Positions 46,215 to 58,459 of a DNA stretch of 64,000 nt are shown piece after piece; the first letter of the stretch is position 1; each line of letters starts with the position of its first letter. The notes beneath the pieces were generated by a model. That model was not told the DNA's origin, did not search any database, and was given only the letters and a program-made list of their open reading frames with translations. The translations under genes were made by a program, and so were the position numbers. The stretch covers positions 1,986,501 to 2,050,500 of the forward strand of contig NC_084934.1 of the NCBI RefSeq assembly GCF_958298935.1, written 5' to 3'. This DNA is from Phragmites australis (Eukaryota > Streptophyta > Magnoliopsida > Poales > Poaceae).

Positions 46215-47741
46215 CTGATGACGAGTAGCGGCCCAGTCGGTCCAACCGAGGGCACCAAAAGCAAGAGTGCACGGCAGGAACCTATTTGAGTGGGGCTCGG
46301 CTGGCAGGCTCAGCCGAAAGGTGGCCGATGGCAAGCACAAAGAGGTGACGACTGGTGGCTCACACGGAGAGGCGCGCCGGCATCGGGCAGGAGCCAAACC
46401 AGTACCCGCACAAAGAGGAGGAGGGGGAGAGGAAGCTCACCAAGCTGAGAAAGGTTCTAACATGGTGACGCGTTGGTGAGGGGTGGAATAGAGCTGTTAA
46501 AGTTGGAGAAGGAGGTGGGCCGTGGCTCCAATCGGTGGGGAAATACGCGGAATCGGTTGGGGAAGCGTCGCTAGACCCTTTTTCTGGCTCCGCGTAGCTC
46601 GGGCTTGGCCGTTTAGTGCTTGGGCTTGTCGGAATATTTGAGTTTGGGCTAAGCTTCGATCAAGGTGCTCTACTCGGGTGCGCTCGTGTTTCGGCCAAGA
46701 GAGACAACGACAGAGAGGGAGAGTAGGGAAGTGCGGCGCCCTTTATCGAGCTCAGGACGACAGTTTCCGTGGGCACGCAGACAGTATACGGGTGGCGGCC
46801 GCAATGCACGGCTTTCGTGCATAAAGGCACGGGCGGGAACGATCCCAGGCATGATTCAAGGGGGCCAGTCGATGAGCGACGCTTGTGCGTGTGGGGTGGT
46901 CGCCGAAGTCTTGGGTTGTCAGTCTACCGCATCGGGCCGTGCGGGTGTGAGAGCGGAGAGAGGGAGCAAAAGCCAACAGCTCTTGAATGCAGCAGAAGGA
47001 GATGGCGACGGGGAACAGAGGGAGCAGGAGGTGGAAGAAGCTCCTCGCTCGCGGGCCCGCTCGTCGGGTGGGCTGTGCGTGCATGTCGGGCTGGTGTGGA
47101 GATGGGTCGGGTGAGGGAAAAGAGCTGGGCTTGCTGGGCGTGGCTTTGGGCCCAAGCAGTGCCGCGGTGTGATAGCCCATGACCGGGTGGTGGCCGGTCT
47201 TCTAAGGGTCCAGTCTGTGTAGTAGAAAGGGAAAAAGGGCAGCCCGAGAAGAGATAAAGGTTTTGGAATTGATTGGAGTAGATACAAATGGATTTATTTG
47301 AATATAGATTTGGATTTGGGTTTGGCATTAACTAAAATAAGTTTATTTGAATTAGGATTATGGGTCTCATCTTGAAGCCCTGGAATTTTCCAAATGTTTG
47401 AATTGAAAATATTTGAATTTGATCGAATTTTAGCTTAAATGAATCTAAGAATTAGCTTTCAATTTGAAAGAGGTTCAAATTCAAATCTCCACTCAAGAAA
47501 CCATAGAAAAAATAAACCAAAATGCATGTGCTCAATTTACTGCAATAATTAATTTAGAAATTAATTTTGTGCTCTTTGGAATACTGAGCCAAAATAATAT
47601 AATTGAATATATACATATATGTGTGTGTATATATATATTCATATATATATTTCATGATTTAATGTTGGCTTAATAATTAGAAATTTAAAAAAAAGAGTGG
47701 ATTTTGACTATTTCCTAAATGCTAAAATACAGGGTGTTACA
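46215..47741. other. GC-rich then AT-rich non-coding stretch
   Basis: 46215-47200 is GC-rich and has many overlapping frames on both strands, none with a domain I recognise. 47280-47740 is AT-rich and ends in the GGTGTTACA terminus. It is probably the remainder of the LTR-like unit. Confidence 0.35.
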
Positions 47742-49190
47742 GAAGTACTACTGCTCCATATCTAAACCCATCTATAACAAAATTGTGTTCAAATGTGCCA
47801 ACCGATTGAAAAAAAAAAAGGTGCATTGCCACTAGACTTCCCTAGAACCCCAACCAGGTTGAATCTAAGCTCTCTCTCTCCCCCACCTATATGTAGCTAG
47901 ACCTAATTTTCCCAGGAGCACCCCCGCAACCTCTAGGTTCTTGTCCGCATCTCCACACCCAAAATCAACCGAGGAAACCTCAGTACCAATGAGTTTCGAG
48001 CTTCTCCAAGATTCCTCGTCATCAGAAGAAGGCAGTGAATGGATTTATCCTGCAAAAGTCGCCATGCTCCTATGTGACTCCCTGGTAACCAAAACCTCCT
48101 CAAACGAAATCATGATTGTACCCTCACCTAGAACCGCCGCTCGTCAGAGAATTCTGGTCACCGGAGCTCTAAACCCAACCCTTGTCGGTGGTGTGCCACC
48201 GTGGACTGAGGGCAGCAATCGTCGTTTGTATGCCAGAAGCCAACCAGATCAAGGTGAGTTGCCCGATCCGACATGTACGCTTGAGAATAGATGAGAAGAA
48301 ACCCTTCGGTTAGATCAAACCCCAGCCATCCGATCCAGATCTGATAGCCTAGATTTAATGAGGCAAGTCCAATCACCTCAGGTGAACACGTCAACGTGCT
48401 ATGTTAGCTCCGATCCCACGTGGCAAGCTTAGTCACCGCTACATCAGCAGCCATGTCAGTAATGAGTATTTTTTTTATGCTGGCATCATAAAGGCTAGAG
48501 CCGGCCGACGCAATAAAAGTGGATTTCAAGTAGGAAAATAAGTCGGATAATCGTTTATAAATAGTAATTGAATTTGTCAATTAGTAAATAATTTGTTAAA
48601 TATTTTATAATGTTTTTCTTTAATAAAGAAATAGTTAATAAATATATTTAATGTTTTATCTAGTCAAAGATTTCTTAAATAAGTTTTCTAATATAAAAAT
48701 AATTCTATTAAATAGGATTAATTTGAGAATAGTCTTAACAGATTTTAATAATGTTTAAATATGTTTAATAATTTTTTATTGTTTTCCATGCTTTTAATAA
48801 TGTTTTTTGTGCAAAAATAAATCTAGTAAATAGGATTTATTTTGAATAGTGTTTAAATAATGTTTTTCTTGAGTATAATAATTCAAATAAATGCTAATAA
48901 TTCTAGAACAATCCTAGAAAATCCTTGATTACTCCAAAATACTCTAGAAAATTCTTAATCACGTGGTTTCACCTGTAGTTAATGTTTTGGTCCTGTTTAA
49001 TCTTCCAAAACCCGTTACTTATCAACCATAGCTCCGTTTTAATCTGTTCTTTCGCCAAAATTTCAACAAAACTCCAATCTTTTATATGATGATGTTTGTT
49101 GTGTGCTATTTTGTTCTTTTGGATCTTGGTTTTTATTTGTTGCTTTTTTTTATTATGTTCATGAGTAGATGCTAATGTTCTAGAGGAGCT
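47742..49190. other. no recognised gene; AT-rich
   Basis: A plus-strand open frame at 47985-48294 (MSFELLQDSSSSEEGSEWIY) has no domain I recognise and could be the leader of a retroelement. From 48540 to 48960 the sequence is very AT-rich, with repeated 'taataatgttt', 'aatttgagaatag' and 'aataaatctagtaaatagga' phrases. Confidence 0.35.
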
Positions 49191-49194
49191 AGAA

Positions 49195-50110
49195 TGGCTT
49201 CAGGATCAAGGCTTTGAAGACCCAATTGAGTATTGTTAAGGCAAATTATGAAATAGTGATCGGAGGAAAAGTCAAACAAGCATTCCTAAGACGAGGAAAT
49301 TTCTAAATTCAGAATGACAGACAAATAAGAATTTGGACAAATAGATGGATAAATGTGCTCCACTTAGTGAACAATACCCATCATTGCTTCATATTGCTTT
49401 ATGTATCTTTTCACGAACCGATTATAGAAGATAGAATTGTAGCATGGAACAACTTAGTGACCAAACTAGTAAATGTGCAACTATCTCTAGAGCAAGATGT
49501 ATTTAAATGGAACCTACAAGAGAACGGATAATTCTCAATCCGATCTTTGTACCACAATATGACAAACAAATGCACCCCTTCCATAGCGAATTTCTATGGC
49601 ACCTAAAACTCTCACTTAAAATAAGATCTTTCTTTTGTATTTATAGAGAGGGATTATCCTGAATAAAGATAACCTAGCCTTGGAATGGGAATATCAAATG
49701 CTGCTTCTGTAATAAAAATGATACTCTACAACACACATTCTTTAACTGCTATTTTGCTAAATCAGTTTAGCTTATTGTAGAGATGGCTTTGATATAAATA
49801 CGCCTACAAGCATTAACAATATGGATAATGGGTGATTGGCTTAGGGGTATAGGGCAAAAGCAAAAGAATTAACTTTTTGTAGGTGTAGCAGCTTTATGTT
49901 GAGTGATATGGCTATTTCGTAATGATATAACCTTTGGTAAAAAACAATCATGTCTTTCTTGCAAGTGCTATTCAGAAGAACATGCTGGTTTCAACATTGG
50001 AGTTTGCTACATGGACAAGAGGAGGATGTGCACAAAGGTGTGCCAAAGATTAGAGAGTGTTGCAATGGAAGTATTCTCCAACAATAGGTGGTGATTTAGT
50101 TCCAGAATTT
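49195..50110 (+). mobile_element. LINE-1 ORF2 C-terminal relic
   Basis: Plus-strand frames give NDRQIRIWTNRWINVLHLVN, then WNNLVTKLVNVQLSLEQDVF, then FSIRSLYHNM, then GIILNKDNLALEW. This is the order of the plant LINE-1 ORF2 C-terminus before the zinc-binding motif, here decayed (stops in the zf-RVT part). No poly-A tail or target duplication is evident. Confidence 0.7.
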
Positions 50111-50312
50111 ACGAGGACTACTATCCCCACTCTTATGTAGTTTCATTCCCTACTAGACTATTTCAAGTTTGATGGAGTATTGTAATAAGACTATAATAAT
50201 GCAACCGAACACACCATATATATTGCCTATGTAGATCTTTAGAAGAGCATTTGCTTTAGATGGGGAGCCTTGGTCATAGACTTCACTACAAGTAGAAAAA
50301 CCTACTCCAAGT

Positions 50313-51289
50313 TGTTGACATGGAAAAATGCCACGCCAAACATCAAGCACCTCGTGTGCAATATCCGTCAAGCAACACCCAGGATGCTCTGGTCGTGACG
50401 TTGTGTAGTCGGACCTACATCGTCACTCACACTCGGGAGGGACCCCGTCAAAGTGTAGATAGCCGGCGGCTTATCTTTGGTCATCGAGATCAAGAATATA
50501 TAAAAATATAGAGTGGAAAAGAGAATGAGACTATAGAAACTAAGCAAAACGAAAGGTAATGTAAATTGTGTTTAATCAATTGGGTGATGATTCTCAATCG
50601 ACCATAAACCCCTCATATTTAAAGGGCGGCGGGTCTTAGCCGTACAAGATCAAGACTCCTAATTCAAACCGAACAAGACTTACATATATGAATCGGCTAT
50701 GCTTTCTGATCTCCAAACTTTCTATAACTTCCTATTCAACTATGTAAACTTCCATATATTTACCCAAGTATCCTTTATTGTAGTTCAGCCTTCTTGGATT
50801 CGACTACATGCACTACCCGAACATCTGCTCGTGTACTACCATCTCGGTCTGACTACATGCTTAGAGACTAATTGATCGATGTATCCATGTGCTCGAATCC
50901 ATCTAGTTCTTCCACCTGTTCGAAGACCAACTCCTGAAATTCACCATGTTCGGAGATCATTGTGGTCGGTGGTCGTGGTCGTGGTCATGGTCACTGGTTG
51001 TGGTCATGGTCATGGTCATGGTCGCTGGTCGTGATCACTGGTTGTGGTCGGTGGCTATGGTCCTTGGCCGTGGTCATTGGTTGTGGTCACTGGTTAGCGG
51101 TCACTGTCCATTGTCACTAGTCGTGGTCACTGGTCGGTGGTCACTGTCCATGGTCATTGGCCGATGGTAACTGGCTATGGTCACTGGCTCAAAGATGACC
51201 TCCCACGTATTCGACTAGGTCCAACAATATCCCATTGAGTCGATCATCATTGTAATGACTACTATATATGTCAAATCTTGTCAGCAACA
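50313..51289 (-). repeat. 3' LTR of the non-autonomous element
   Basis: Begins TGTTGACATGG on the plus strand. It matches 52869-53746 in phrases such as 'cacctcgtgtgcaatatc', 'taacacccaggatgc', 'gatagccgg.ggctt', 'gtttgatcaattgg.tgatg' and 'accgatcat'. It holds a GGTCGTGGTCATGG minisatellite at 50965-51190. The right boundary is approximate. Confidence 0.65.
50965..51190. repeat. GGTCRTGGTCACTGGT minisatellite within the LTR
   Basis: Short units of 6-18 bp built on 'ggtcgtggtcatggtcactg'. It is longer than the matching stretch in the right LTR (about 53525-53640). Confidence 0.85.
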
Positions 51290-51477
51290 CAAGCTCGATG
51301 CTTTCTTTAGTACAGGAGTAGCAACCATGAATCAAATTGGGAAACAGATAACGTACTTGCAGATCATACATCTTTTAGCATAGTATCGATGGATGAAAAC
51401 TCATTTATCTTAATGACACCTTGCTTTGTTTTCCGATAGCACGAAAGAAGCTTCTTCCGTTGTTCTTGCAATTCTAC

Positions 51478-52917
51478 TTAAATCATACTATGATATTCTT
51501 CAAATAATTCATCAAGCGTAGACATGTTGCCACAATTAATGTCAGTTGTACCCATGGGTACGACCGAAACGCCTTTATTTGTGACCAACATATTAGAAAC
51601 AATAGTTGGCCTCTGTTCTTTTGAGCTTGAATTTTGCTCTTTATATGATGAAGCCCAAACTCCTTTTTTCATATCAAATTGCTCCCCAGCCAAATTCACT
51701 ATTTTAGCATCGTTCAAGTTAGGCATATGTTTGGTTGTATACACTGTTCCTGTAACACTATTGCAACCAGAAATTCCTTCATGTAGCTCCAGCCCAATAG
51801 CCGAATATGGTATGCATGAAGGTGAACTATATGCCATAATGCTGCATGTAGGCCCATACATGTTTGCTGATTTTCCATTTATTCAGCTATAATCTGAAAC
51901 CAAAGTGGAGGCATTAAGTGCATCACATAACCGTAGTGTTTCATAACCTTGGGGCTGCATATATGTAGTATTTTGCAAAGGATCCCTAAAATTTGCTTCC
52001 GGCAATGACCCGTATGGAATACCGAAACCCTATGATAATGTGTAAGGCACATCATAGGTTACAACATGGTATGAAGGTGTATTCACGCTCACTGAATTAT
52101 CAGCAACTCGGCTATAACTCATAATCGAGGCATATGTAGTAGGCACTTGCATATTTACTGACTCAACTACTCGGTCATGATCACTAGCCAAATATGTGGA
52201 TAAGTTAAGTGAATATTGTGATGCAACCTCTAGTCTAGATGGTACACTATAAGTATTTGAATTGCTAATATCATTCTGGCCATATATATTATTCATTAAC
52301 GTAACTCGTTGCATAACCGCATTAGATGAAAACATTGACGATGAATTAATGTGTAAACTTCCTTGTTGCATGGCACCAAAATTACCAGCAAATGGCGGCT
52401 CAAAATAATTTGCCGAATTCATCACCTTAATTCACCCATGTTGATCATTCATCAGCACTCTAGTTTGTGATGTCCTAAGTGGTGTAAGTATTGCCGATGA
52501 ACTAGAAATCATAGGATCATGTTGCACGTTACCAAAAGAATTAATATTTGGAGTATTAACGTCATGCAATAGGAGTTGTCTCTAACGCTGCTCATCTGGT
52601 ACTTAAAACATTAAAGTTCTAACATGGCTAGATAAATCTAAGCCCTCAGCCATTCTTTCACAATGTTTAGCTACAACAGTACCAACTAATTGATCAATCA
52701 TAGCTTTAGTAAGTGTGCTACTTACATTGGGTTGTACCTCGGGCTTGATGCGGATAGATGGTAGTGTTGTTACCATGAGCGTAGATGTAACAATGCTCTC
52801 TTGATTGATTTTGGCCATATTGATTATAACTGAAAGCTTTGAGTCCCCAACTGAGTTGTCAAAAAGTGTGTTGATGTGGAAAGATGTCATACCAAATCCC
52901 GAGCACCTCATGTGCAA
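51478..52917 (-). pseudogene. gag-like region of the non-autonomous LTR element
   Basis: Three minus-strand open frames follow one another: 52917-52603 (MIDQLVGTVVAKHCERMAEG), 52425-52030 and 51861-51478. The last two are rich in Asn, Ser and Tyr. I recognise no enzymatic domain. The N-terminal frame overlaps the LTR edge. Calling it gag-like rests on position only. Confidence 0.35.
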
Positions 52918-53746
52918 TATCTGGTAAGTAACACCCAGGATGCCCTAGTCGTGGCGCTGCATTGTCGTACCTTCATCGTCACCCAGGCTCGGAAGGAACC
53001 CGTCAGAGCGCAGATAGCCGGTGGCTTGTCCTTAGTCGTTGAGATTAAGAACAGATAGCAATATAGATTGGAAAAGAGAACGCGACTATACGAACTAAGC
53101 AAAACGAAAGGTAATGTAAGTTGTGTTTGATCAATTGGATGATGATTCTCAATCTGCCATGACCCCCTCATATTTAAAGGACAGCATGTCTTAGCCGTAT
53201 AAGATCAGAACTCTAATTCAAACCAAACAAGACTTACAGATATGATTCAGCTATACTTTTTGATCTCTAAACTGTCTATAACTAACATATCTTTCCTATT
53301 CAACTACGTAAACTCCCATATATTTACCCAAGTTTCCTTTGTTGCAGTTCGACCTTCTTAGATTCGACTACATGCTCGACTTGGACATCTGCTTGTGTAC
53401 TACCATCTTGGTGTGACTACCTACTTAGAGACTAATTGATTGATGTATCCATATGTTCGAATCCGTCCAGTTCTTCCACCTCTTAGGAGACCAACAACTG
53501 AAATTTATGTGTTCGGAGATCACTTTAGTCGGTGGTCGTCTGGTCGTGGTCACCTGGTTAGTGGTTGCTTGGTCATAGTTGTGGTTACTGTCTGTTGTTA
53601 TTGGTTATGGTTACTATTCAATGATCACTGTTGGTGATCACTGACTCGAAGACCTAACTCTTACTTATTTGATCAAATCCAATAACATCTCATTAAACCG
53701 ATCATCGTTATATGACGACCATGTAAATAGTAAATCTGGTTATCCA
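52869..53746 (-). repeat. 5' LTR of the non-autonomous element
   Basis: Begins TGTTGATGTGG on the plus strand. It pairs with 50313-51289. Its right edge near 53746 is approximate. Confidence 0.65.
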
Positions 53747-54253
53747 CCCAAGCTCTATGCATAGTGCTTTGTATCTTTTTCCCGCCACTCCCGGGGACCA
53801 GGGACTACCACTCGGCCAAGCAACCGCAGAGAAAGCGCTGCGTCGGTTATTTTTGTCGACTAAACCAAGCGCGCCGGCAGCCACTGACAGCAGGGCCACG
53901 GCAATCATTACCGCACTCCCCGACACCGTGGGCCCCCCGAACTGCTGCAAAGCAGATACCGTACCCGGCACGAGACGATCTCGCCTTTTTCACCGCTTTC
54001 CCGGGCTCCGTAAAACGTCCGGTAAAATCGCTTGCCGTCGCCGTGAAGTGAAAAACCACATGCCAGGGGAAAACTGGGCACAGGGTGACCCCACCGCAAA
54101 AGCGCAGCTCCTCCCGCTGCCCGGATCCGGTGCGGCCGCGGCTCGCGTCTCACGCCTCCTCGCACGCTTCCCAATGCACCCACCTGGTTTCGAGCGGCGC
54201 CACCTTACCCTCACTGACAGGTAGGCTCGCGAACGAGCTCATATCCGTGGCCC

Positions 54254-54259
54254 CACGTG
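54254..54259 (+). promoter_or_regulatory. G-box (CACGTG) upstream of the DUF1005 gene
   Basis: A perfect CACGTG, in the context CCCCACGTGTAT, lies 245 bp upstream of the ATG. G-box and ABRE-type sites of this kind bind bZIP and bHLH factors in plants. It fits a family with a stress-responsive member, but occupancy is inferred. Confidence 0.45.
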
Positions 54260-54503
54260 TATACCAGGTGATCAGGGATGGTGCGGGAGCTGGCCTGGGT
54301 GAAAAAGGTAGGATGCCGGGTGGAGCACAGCTGATGGGGATCCAGGCTGGCACGACCAGTCTTATACCCTCCCTCGTCGCCACACCTTCCCCCTCGCTAT
54401 TCTTTCGCAAATTAAAAACACCACCTTTTTTTCCCCTTCCGCCATTGTTGCGATCCGCATTGGAGGCATTGCGAGTGAGAGCAGGGAGGAGGAGGCGGCG
54501 GCG

Positions 54504-55996
54504 ATGGACCCGTGCCCGTTCGTGCGGGTGCTGGTCGGCAACCTGGCGCTCAAGATGCCCGTGGCCTCGCGCGCCGCGGGGGCCGGCGCCGGCGTGCACC
54601 CCACCACTTCGCCGTGCTACTGCAGGATCCGGCTCAACAAGCTGCCCTACCAGAACTCCACCGCGCCTCTGCTGCCGTCCGACGAGGAGGGGGCGGCGTC
54701 CTGCACGGGCGCCTTCGCCGCGGCGTTCCACCTCTCCAAGGCCGACCTCGACCGGGCCACGGCGAAGCCGACGATCTTCGGGCCCCGTCGCGCTGCGCGG
54801 CTGAAGGTGGCGGTGTACGCGGGACGCCGGGGCACCACGTGCGGGGTTAACTCGGGGAGGCTGCTGGGGAAGGTGGTCATCCCGCTCGACCTCAAGGATG
54901 CTGTCGGGACGCCCGTCGTGTTCCACAGCGGATGGGTCGCTATCGGCAAGCGCCGCGGCGGACGCAAGGCGTCGCCGTCCGGCGCGGCGCAGGCGCAGCT
55001 CAACCTCACCGTCCGCGCCGAGCCCGACCCGCGGTTCGTGTTCGAGTTCGACGGCGAGCCCGAGTGCAGCCCGCAGGTGCTCCAGGTGCAGGGCACCATG
55101 AAGCAACCCATGTTCACCTGCAAGTTCTCCTGCCGCAGCAGCAGCGACCTCCGCTCACGGTCAGTCTCCTCGTCCTCATTGCGACCGATCGATCTGTGTG
55201 TTCCAAGGAAATATGGCGCCTTTCCTACCAAGTGGTCACAGAAATTATTGCATCAATGATGGAATCCAGGTCGGTGCAGTCTGATCCGGATACCGGCGGG
55301 CGCAACTGGCTGACCAGATTCGGGTCGGACCGAGAGCGAGCGGGGAAGGAGCGGAAGGGGTGGTCCGTGACGGTGCACGACCTGTCGGGCTCGCCGGTGG
55401 CGCTGGCCTCGATGGTGACGCCGTTCGTGGCGTCGCCCGGGTCTGACCGGGTGAGCCGCTCGAACCCGGGCGCCTGGCTCGTGCTCCGCCCCGGCGACGG
55501 CACATGGAAGCCGTGGGGCCGGCTGGAATGCTGGCGCGAGCGCAGCGGCACGGGAGCCGGCGGCGACAGCCTGGGGTACCGATTCGAGCTCCTCGTCCCC
55601 GACCACAGCGGCGTGGGCGTGGGCGTGTGCGTGGCCGAGTCTAGCGTCCCTGCCTGCAAGGGCGGGCGCTTCGGCATCGACCTGACCGCGGCGCAGCCGT
55701 TCGGGCGGAGCGGGTCCCCCGGGTGCAGCCCCCGCGGGAGCGGCGACTTGGGGCAGCACGGGCTGTGGCCATTCGGGAGCTTCCGCGGGTTCGTGATGTC
55801 GGCGGCGGTGCAGGGGCAGGGGCGGTGCAGCAAGCCGACTGTGGAGGTGGGGGTGGCGCACGTCGGGTGCGCGGAGGACGCGGCGGCGTTCGTGGCGCTG
55901 GCGGCGGCCGTGGACCTGAGCATGGACGCGTGCCGGCTCTTCTCGTGCAAGCTCCGCAGGGAGCTCTCGGCGTCCCGCGGCGACCTGCTCCAATGA
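54504..55996 (+). CDS. DUF1005 (ASG1-like) protein, two exons
   Basis: Exon 1 is 54504-55159 and exon 2 is 55270-55996, with a 110-bp GT-AG intron (donor CACG|GTCAGT, acceptor ATCCAG|GTCG). Together they encode 460 residues. The start, MDPCPFVRVLVGNLALKMPV, and the block TGRRGTTCGVNSGRLLGKV (here with AGRR) are hallmarks of plant DUF1005 (PF06219). Further family-like blocks are CYCRIRLNKLPYQ, FHLSKADL, QPMFTCKFSCR at the exon 1 end, and GWSVTVHDLSGSPVALASMV and GSFRGFVMSAAVQG in exon 2. There are no membrane segments or known catalytic residues. The molecular function of the family is unknown; a member, ASG1, is described as abiotic-stress responsive. Codon use is strongly GC-rich in third positions, as in many grass genes. 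If the intron is retained, a 251-residue truncated product would end at about 55259. Confidence is high because the splice keeps the frame exactly. Confidence 0.93.
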
Positions 55997-58209
55997 AAGT
56001 TTTGTTGCGGTGATCAACTGAGATGGGATTGTTCCGTACCCTTTTTTTGAGTGGTTTCATCTCATCTTTTCACTTGTTGTGATTTGGAACGTCCTTTTTT
56101 ATGTGAATTTTTTAGTGGAGTTCAGTAGGTGTTGTTGTTGTTACGTAGTAGTCTTTTAGGTGCTTTTTAAAGTCTAGAAGAAATCAAAACCTATGGTGAA
56201 TTTGGAGTGTTTTTGGTTGGCCGAGGAGGTGGAAGAACCGAAGTCCCAATTAATCCCAAGATGCGCTAGTAAATGAACAAGGAAACAAACTTTGTCATCT
56301 CGTTCGTTCGTCTTTTGTCTGTGCTCGACGCTGTTACTCATCCTGCGCTGTTGGTGCTGCTCTATCCATTGGAGATTTGGAGGGAGGAGCAGAGGCGAAG
56401 AAGATCCGATGCATCCGAGCTGGGAAGGGCCCGTAGCCACATGGGTGTGTCGGCTGTGTCGGCGATGCGAATTAGCAGTACTCCACTAACAAGAGGATGC
56501 AGCATGGCTGGACGAGAAGGAGGCAACGAAGACGATGGTTCGATCGAGGTTGAGGCTACGAGCTCATGCATGCATTGCTCTCCGGCCGTCTCGCATCGCA
56601 TGCACCAGGAGATCCATTGATCCATTGATGGATGCGCCGCTTGATCCATCCCTACGCGCTTAGATCCCGCCCGGTTTCACGTAACCGACGGTTTTTGGCG
56701 CCATCTGAAATGAAACAAAGCTGTCGTGTTGCGTTGATGCATGCGGACAGCAAGATTTACAAAACTGTTTGGCGCACGAAAATCGAGATGTGACGGTAAC
56801 AAAAAAAATTACAGTTATCACAATAACCGTTTAAAATTTGATGAGAATTCGCTTAAAACTCACTCGGTCAAATTTGAAATTCGTCGAGAATTCGAACCGA
56901 ATCGACCGAACGGTAACTGCTCGGTTTGCACCGGTTACCGAGCGGTTTCGCCGATTTATCAAGCTTATTTTTTGAATTTCCGCATTATCGGTAACCGTTC
57001 AGTTTTAGCGATTTATCAAGCGATTTTTTCGAATTTTAGTGATGTTCAACAAAAAAAAACTAAAAATATCACAACCTTATAAAATCAATAACTAATTCAT
57101 CTGAGCTTCAAATCAAGTGAAACAATTTTTTTTGTCTTCTTGTAACATGATCTACATGATAAAAGTATTTATACTCACAAAAAAGTTAAATATTTTCTGT
57201 GAGAAAATATATTTGCTAAACCAAGTTAAATGCATAATTTACTCTTTGCTAATCTAAAAATCATGAAACCAATTTTGTTAGTCTTCTTACATGATCTTAT
57301 GTCTTTTAAAAATACATGAACTCATGAAATAGTTACTGTAACATGCATGATTGTATAAATGTGTTTCAACTAGATTAATTCATAACTAACATATCACACC
57401 TCCAAAATTAGTTAAGCCACTTTTATTAGTTTACTTATACTATGCTTTATGTAGGAAAAATAATGGTAGACATAAAAAGTTTAATTACAGTGTTGTTTCT
57501 AAATATATTCACTTTATGCTTCTAAACTTTGTAAAAATTATGGAGAAAGTGAAACCAATTTTAAAGATCCTCTTAAGATACCCTGCACAAAAAATATGTA
57601 TTTGCATGTTAAGTTTTTCTTTAATATGAGTTAATAAATGAGCTGCGTGTTTCAAGTTTTTTTTTTCAAACTTCCTTCCTATAGAATATAGAATATGATG
57701 CAAACGATGTTAGTTTTGAAAAAAAAAAATCACAAAAGTTCTTAAAATTGTCTGTAGTTTTAAAAGATTTTTTCTGATTTTTTTATATTTTAATTTTAAT
57801 TTTTTAATTTTTTAATTTAAATTCGATAACCCATCAATTTATATTATCGAACCGAAACGGTAAAATCAGTTACCACGAATTTCGAGCGGCAACAGAGAAT
57901 TTGTTAACCCTGTGGACCACTCGCAAGGCCAAGCCAGCAGCATGCAACAGACCATCCAATGGTGCTCAGTATTTGACCCTAAAATTAAGTACAGCTCACT
58001 CTTTTTTACCCTAAAATTACTATACATACATGATGATTGTCCGACATTTTGACGTACAGTAATACGTAGTGTAGTACATTGCCCAGAATCATATTTGGTT
58101 CTCATATGCATATCTACAGTGAGCTGGATCAGCAAGGAAGCTGACACGGACGTCATGGCCCGGGCCTCCGCTCCAACTCCGCTCGAATTTAATTTAGAGT
58201 ACTATTGTA
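55997..58209. other. 3' flank and AT-rich intergenic DNA
   Basis: 55997-56190 is the likely 3' UTR of the DUF1005 gene; no clear AATAAA signal. 56200-56690 has no recognised feature. 56690-57900 is AT-rich, with CGGTAAC / GGTTACCG palindromic phrases at 56791-57000 and again at 57840-57910. It may be an old DNA transposon, but the ends are not resolved. Confidence 0.4.
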
Positions 58210-58459
58210 CTCCCTCCAATTCAAAATACATATCGTTTTAAACTTGACACATAAATTAGGTGTGTGCAAAATGACCATACTTATCCTTCAATCAATTACT
58301 CTTAAGCACTTAATTAGAATAGATGGAAGTTACAGGGAATGAAGAGCCGGTGCAATTAAGAAGGGCAAAACATGGAAGAAGCGTGAGAAAGTGTATCGAA
58401 AATGCAGAACAACTTGTATTTGGGTTAGAGTAGAAATAGCTAAAACGAATTGTATTTTA
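58210..58459. mobile_element. Stowaway-like MITE, right end disrupted
   Basis: It begins TA|CTCCCTCCAATTCAAAATAC, the usual grass Stowaway terminus (CTCCCTCCGTTCCAAAATA). Near 58445 the sequence 'aaacgaattgtattttag' is the inverted counterpart of the inner terminus. The expected 'ggagggagta' end is missing because another MITE starts at 58460. The words 'agacggact' after that MITE (58712-58720) may be its displaced remnant. Confidence 0.65.

Larger units (their letters stand above)
38449..47741. mobile_element. possible very long or solo LTR, interrupted by CACTA element 4
   Basis: It starts TGTAATACCCCGAG and ends AGGGTGTTACA. The end complement is TGTAACACCCT, so the termini form a short inverted repeat of the kind seen in grass Gypsy LTRs. 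The 5-bp flanks (GGCGT and GAAGT) match only at three positions, so a target duplication is not shown. Without the CACTA relic the length would be about 3.8 kb. No pol gene is visible. It may be a solo LTR or two unrelated ends. Confidence 0.35.
50313..53746 (-). mobile_element. non-autonomous LTR retrotransposon
   Basis: Two related direct repeats bound it: 50313-51289 and 52869-53746. Next to the right LTR, the minus strand reads CACTTTTTGACAACTCAGTT and then GGGGACTC, a leader often seen directly after the 5' LTR of grass Gypsy elements; this sets the orientation as minus. The interior (51290-52868) has only a decayed gag-like region and no pol, so it depended on other elements. The LTRs have diverged visibly, so the insertion is old. 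Confidence 0.7.

Noticed and set aside
46179..47328. Many overlapping frames of 60-149 codons in GC-rich DNA
   Set aside because: No domain, no consistent codon bias for one frame, both strands equally open; GC-driven.
54150..56060. Long open frames on the minus strand and other plus frames across the DUF1005 gene (for example 54150-55106, 55253-56017 and 54932-55996)
   Set aside because: They arise from high GC in the third codon position of the real gene. None has a recognisable domain, and the plus-strand 354-codon frame is partly the real exon 2 read through in-frame from unspliced sequence.
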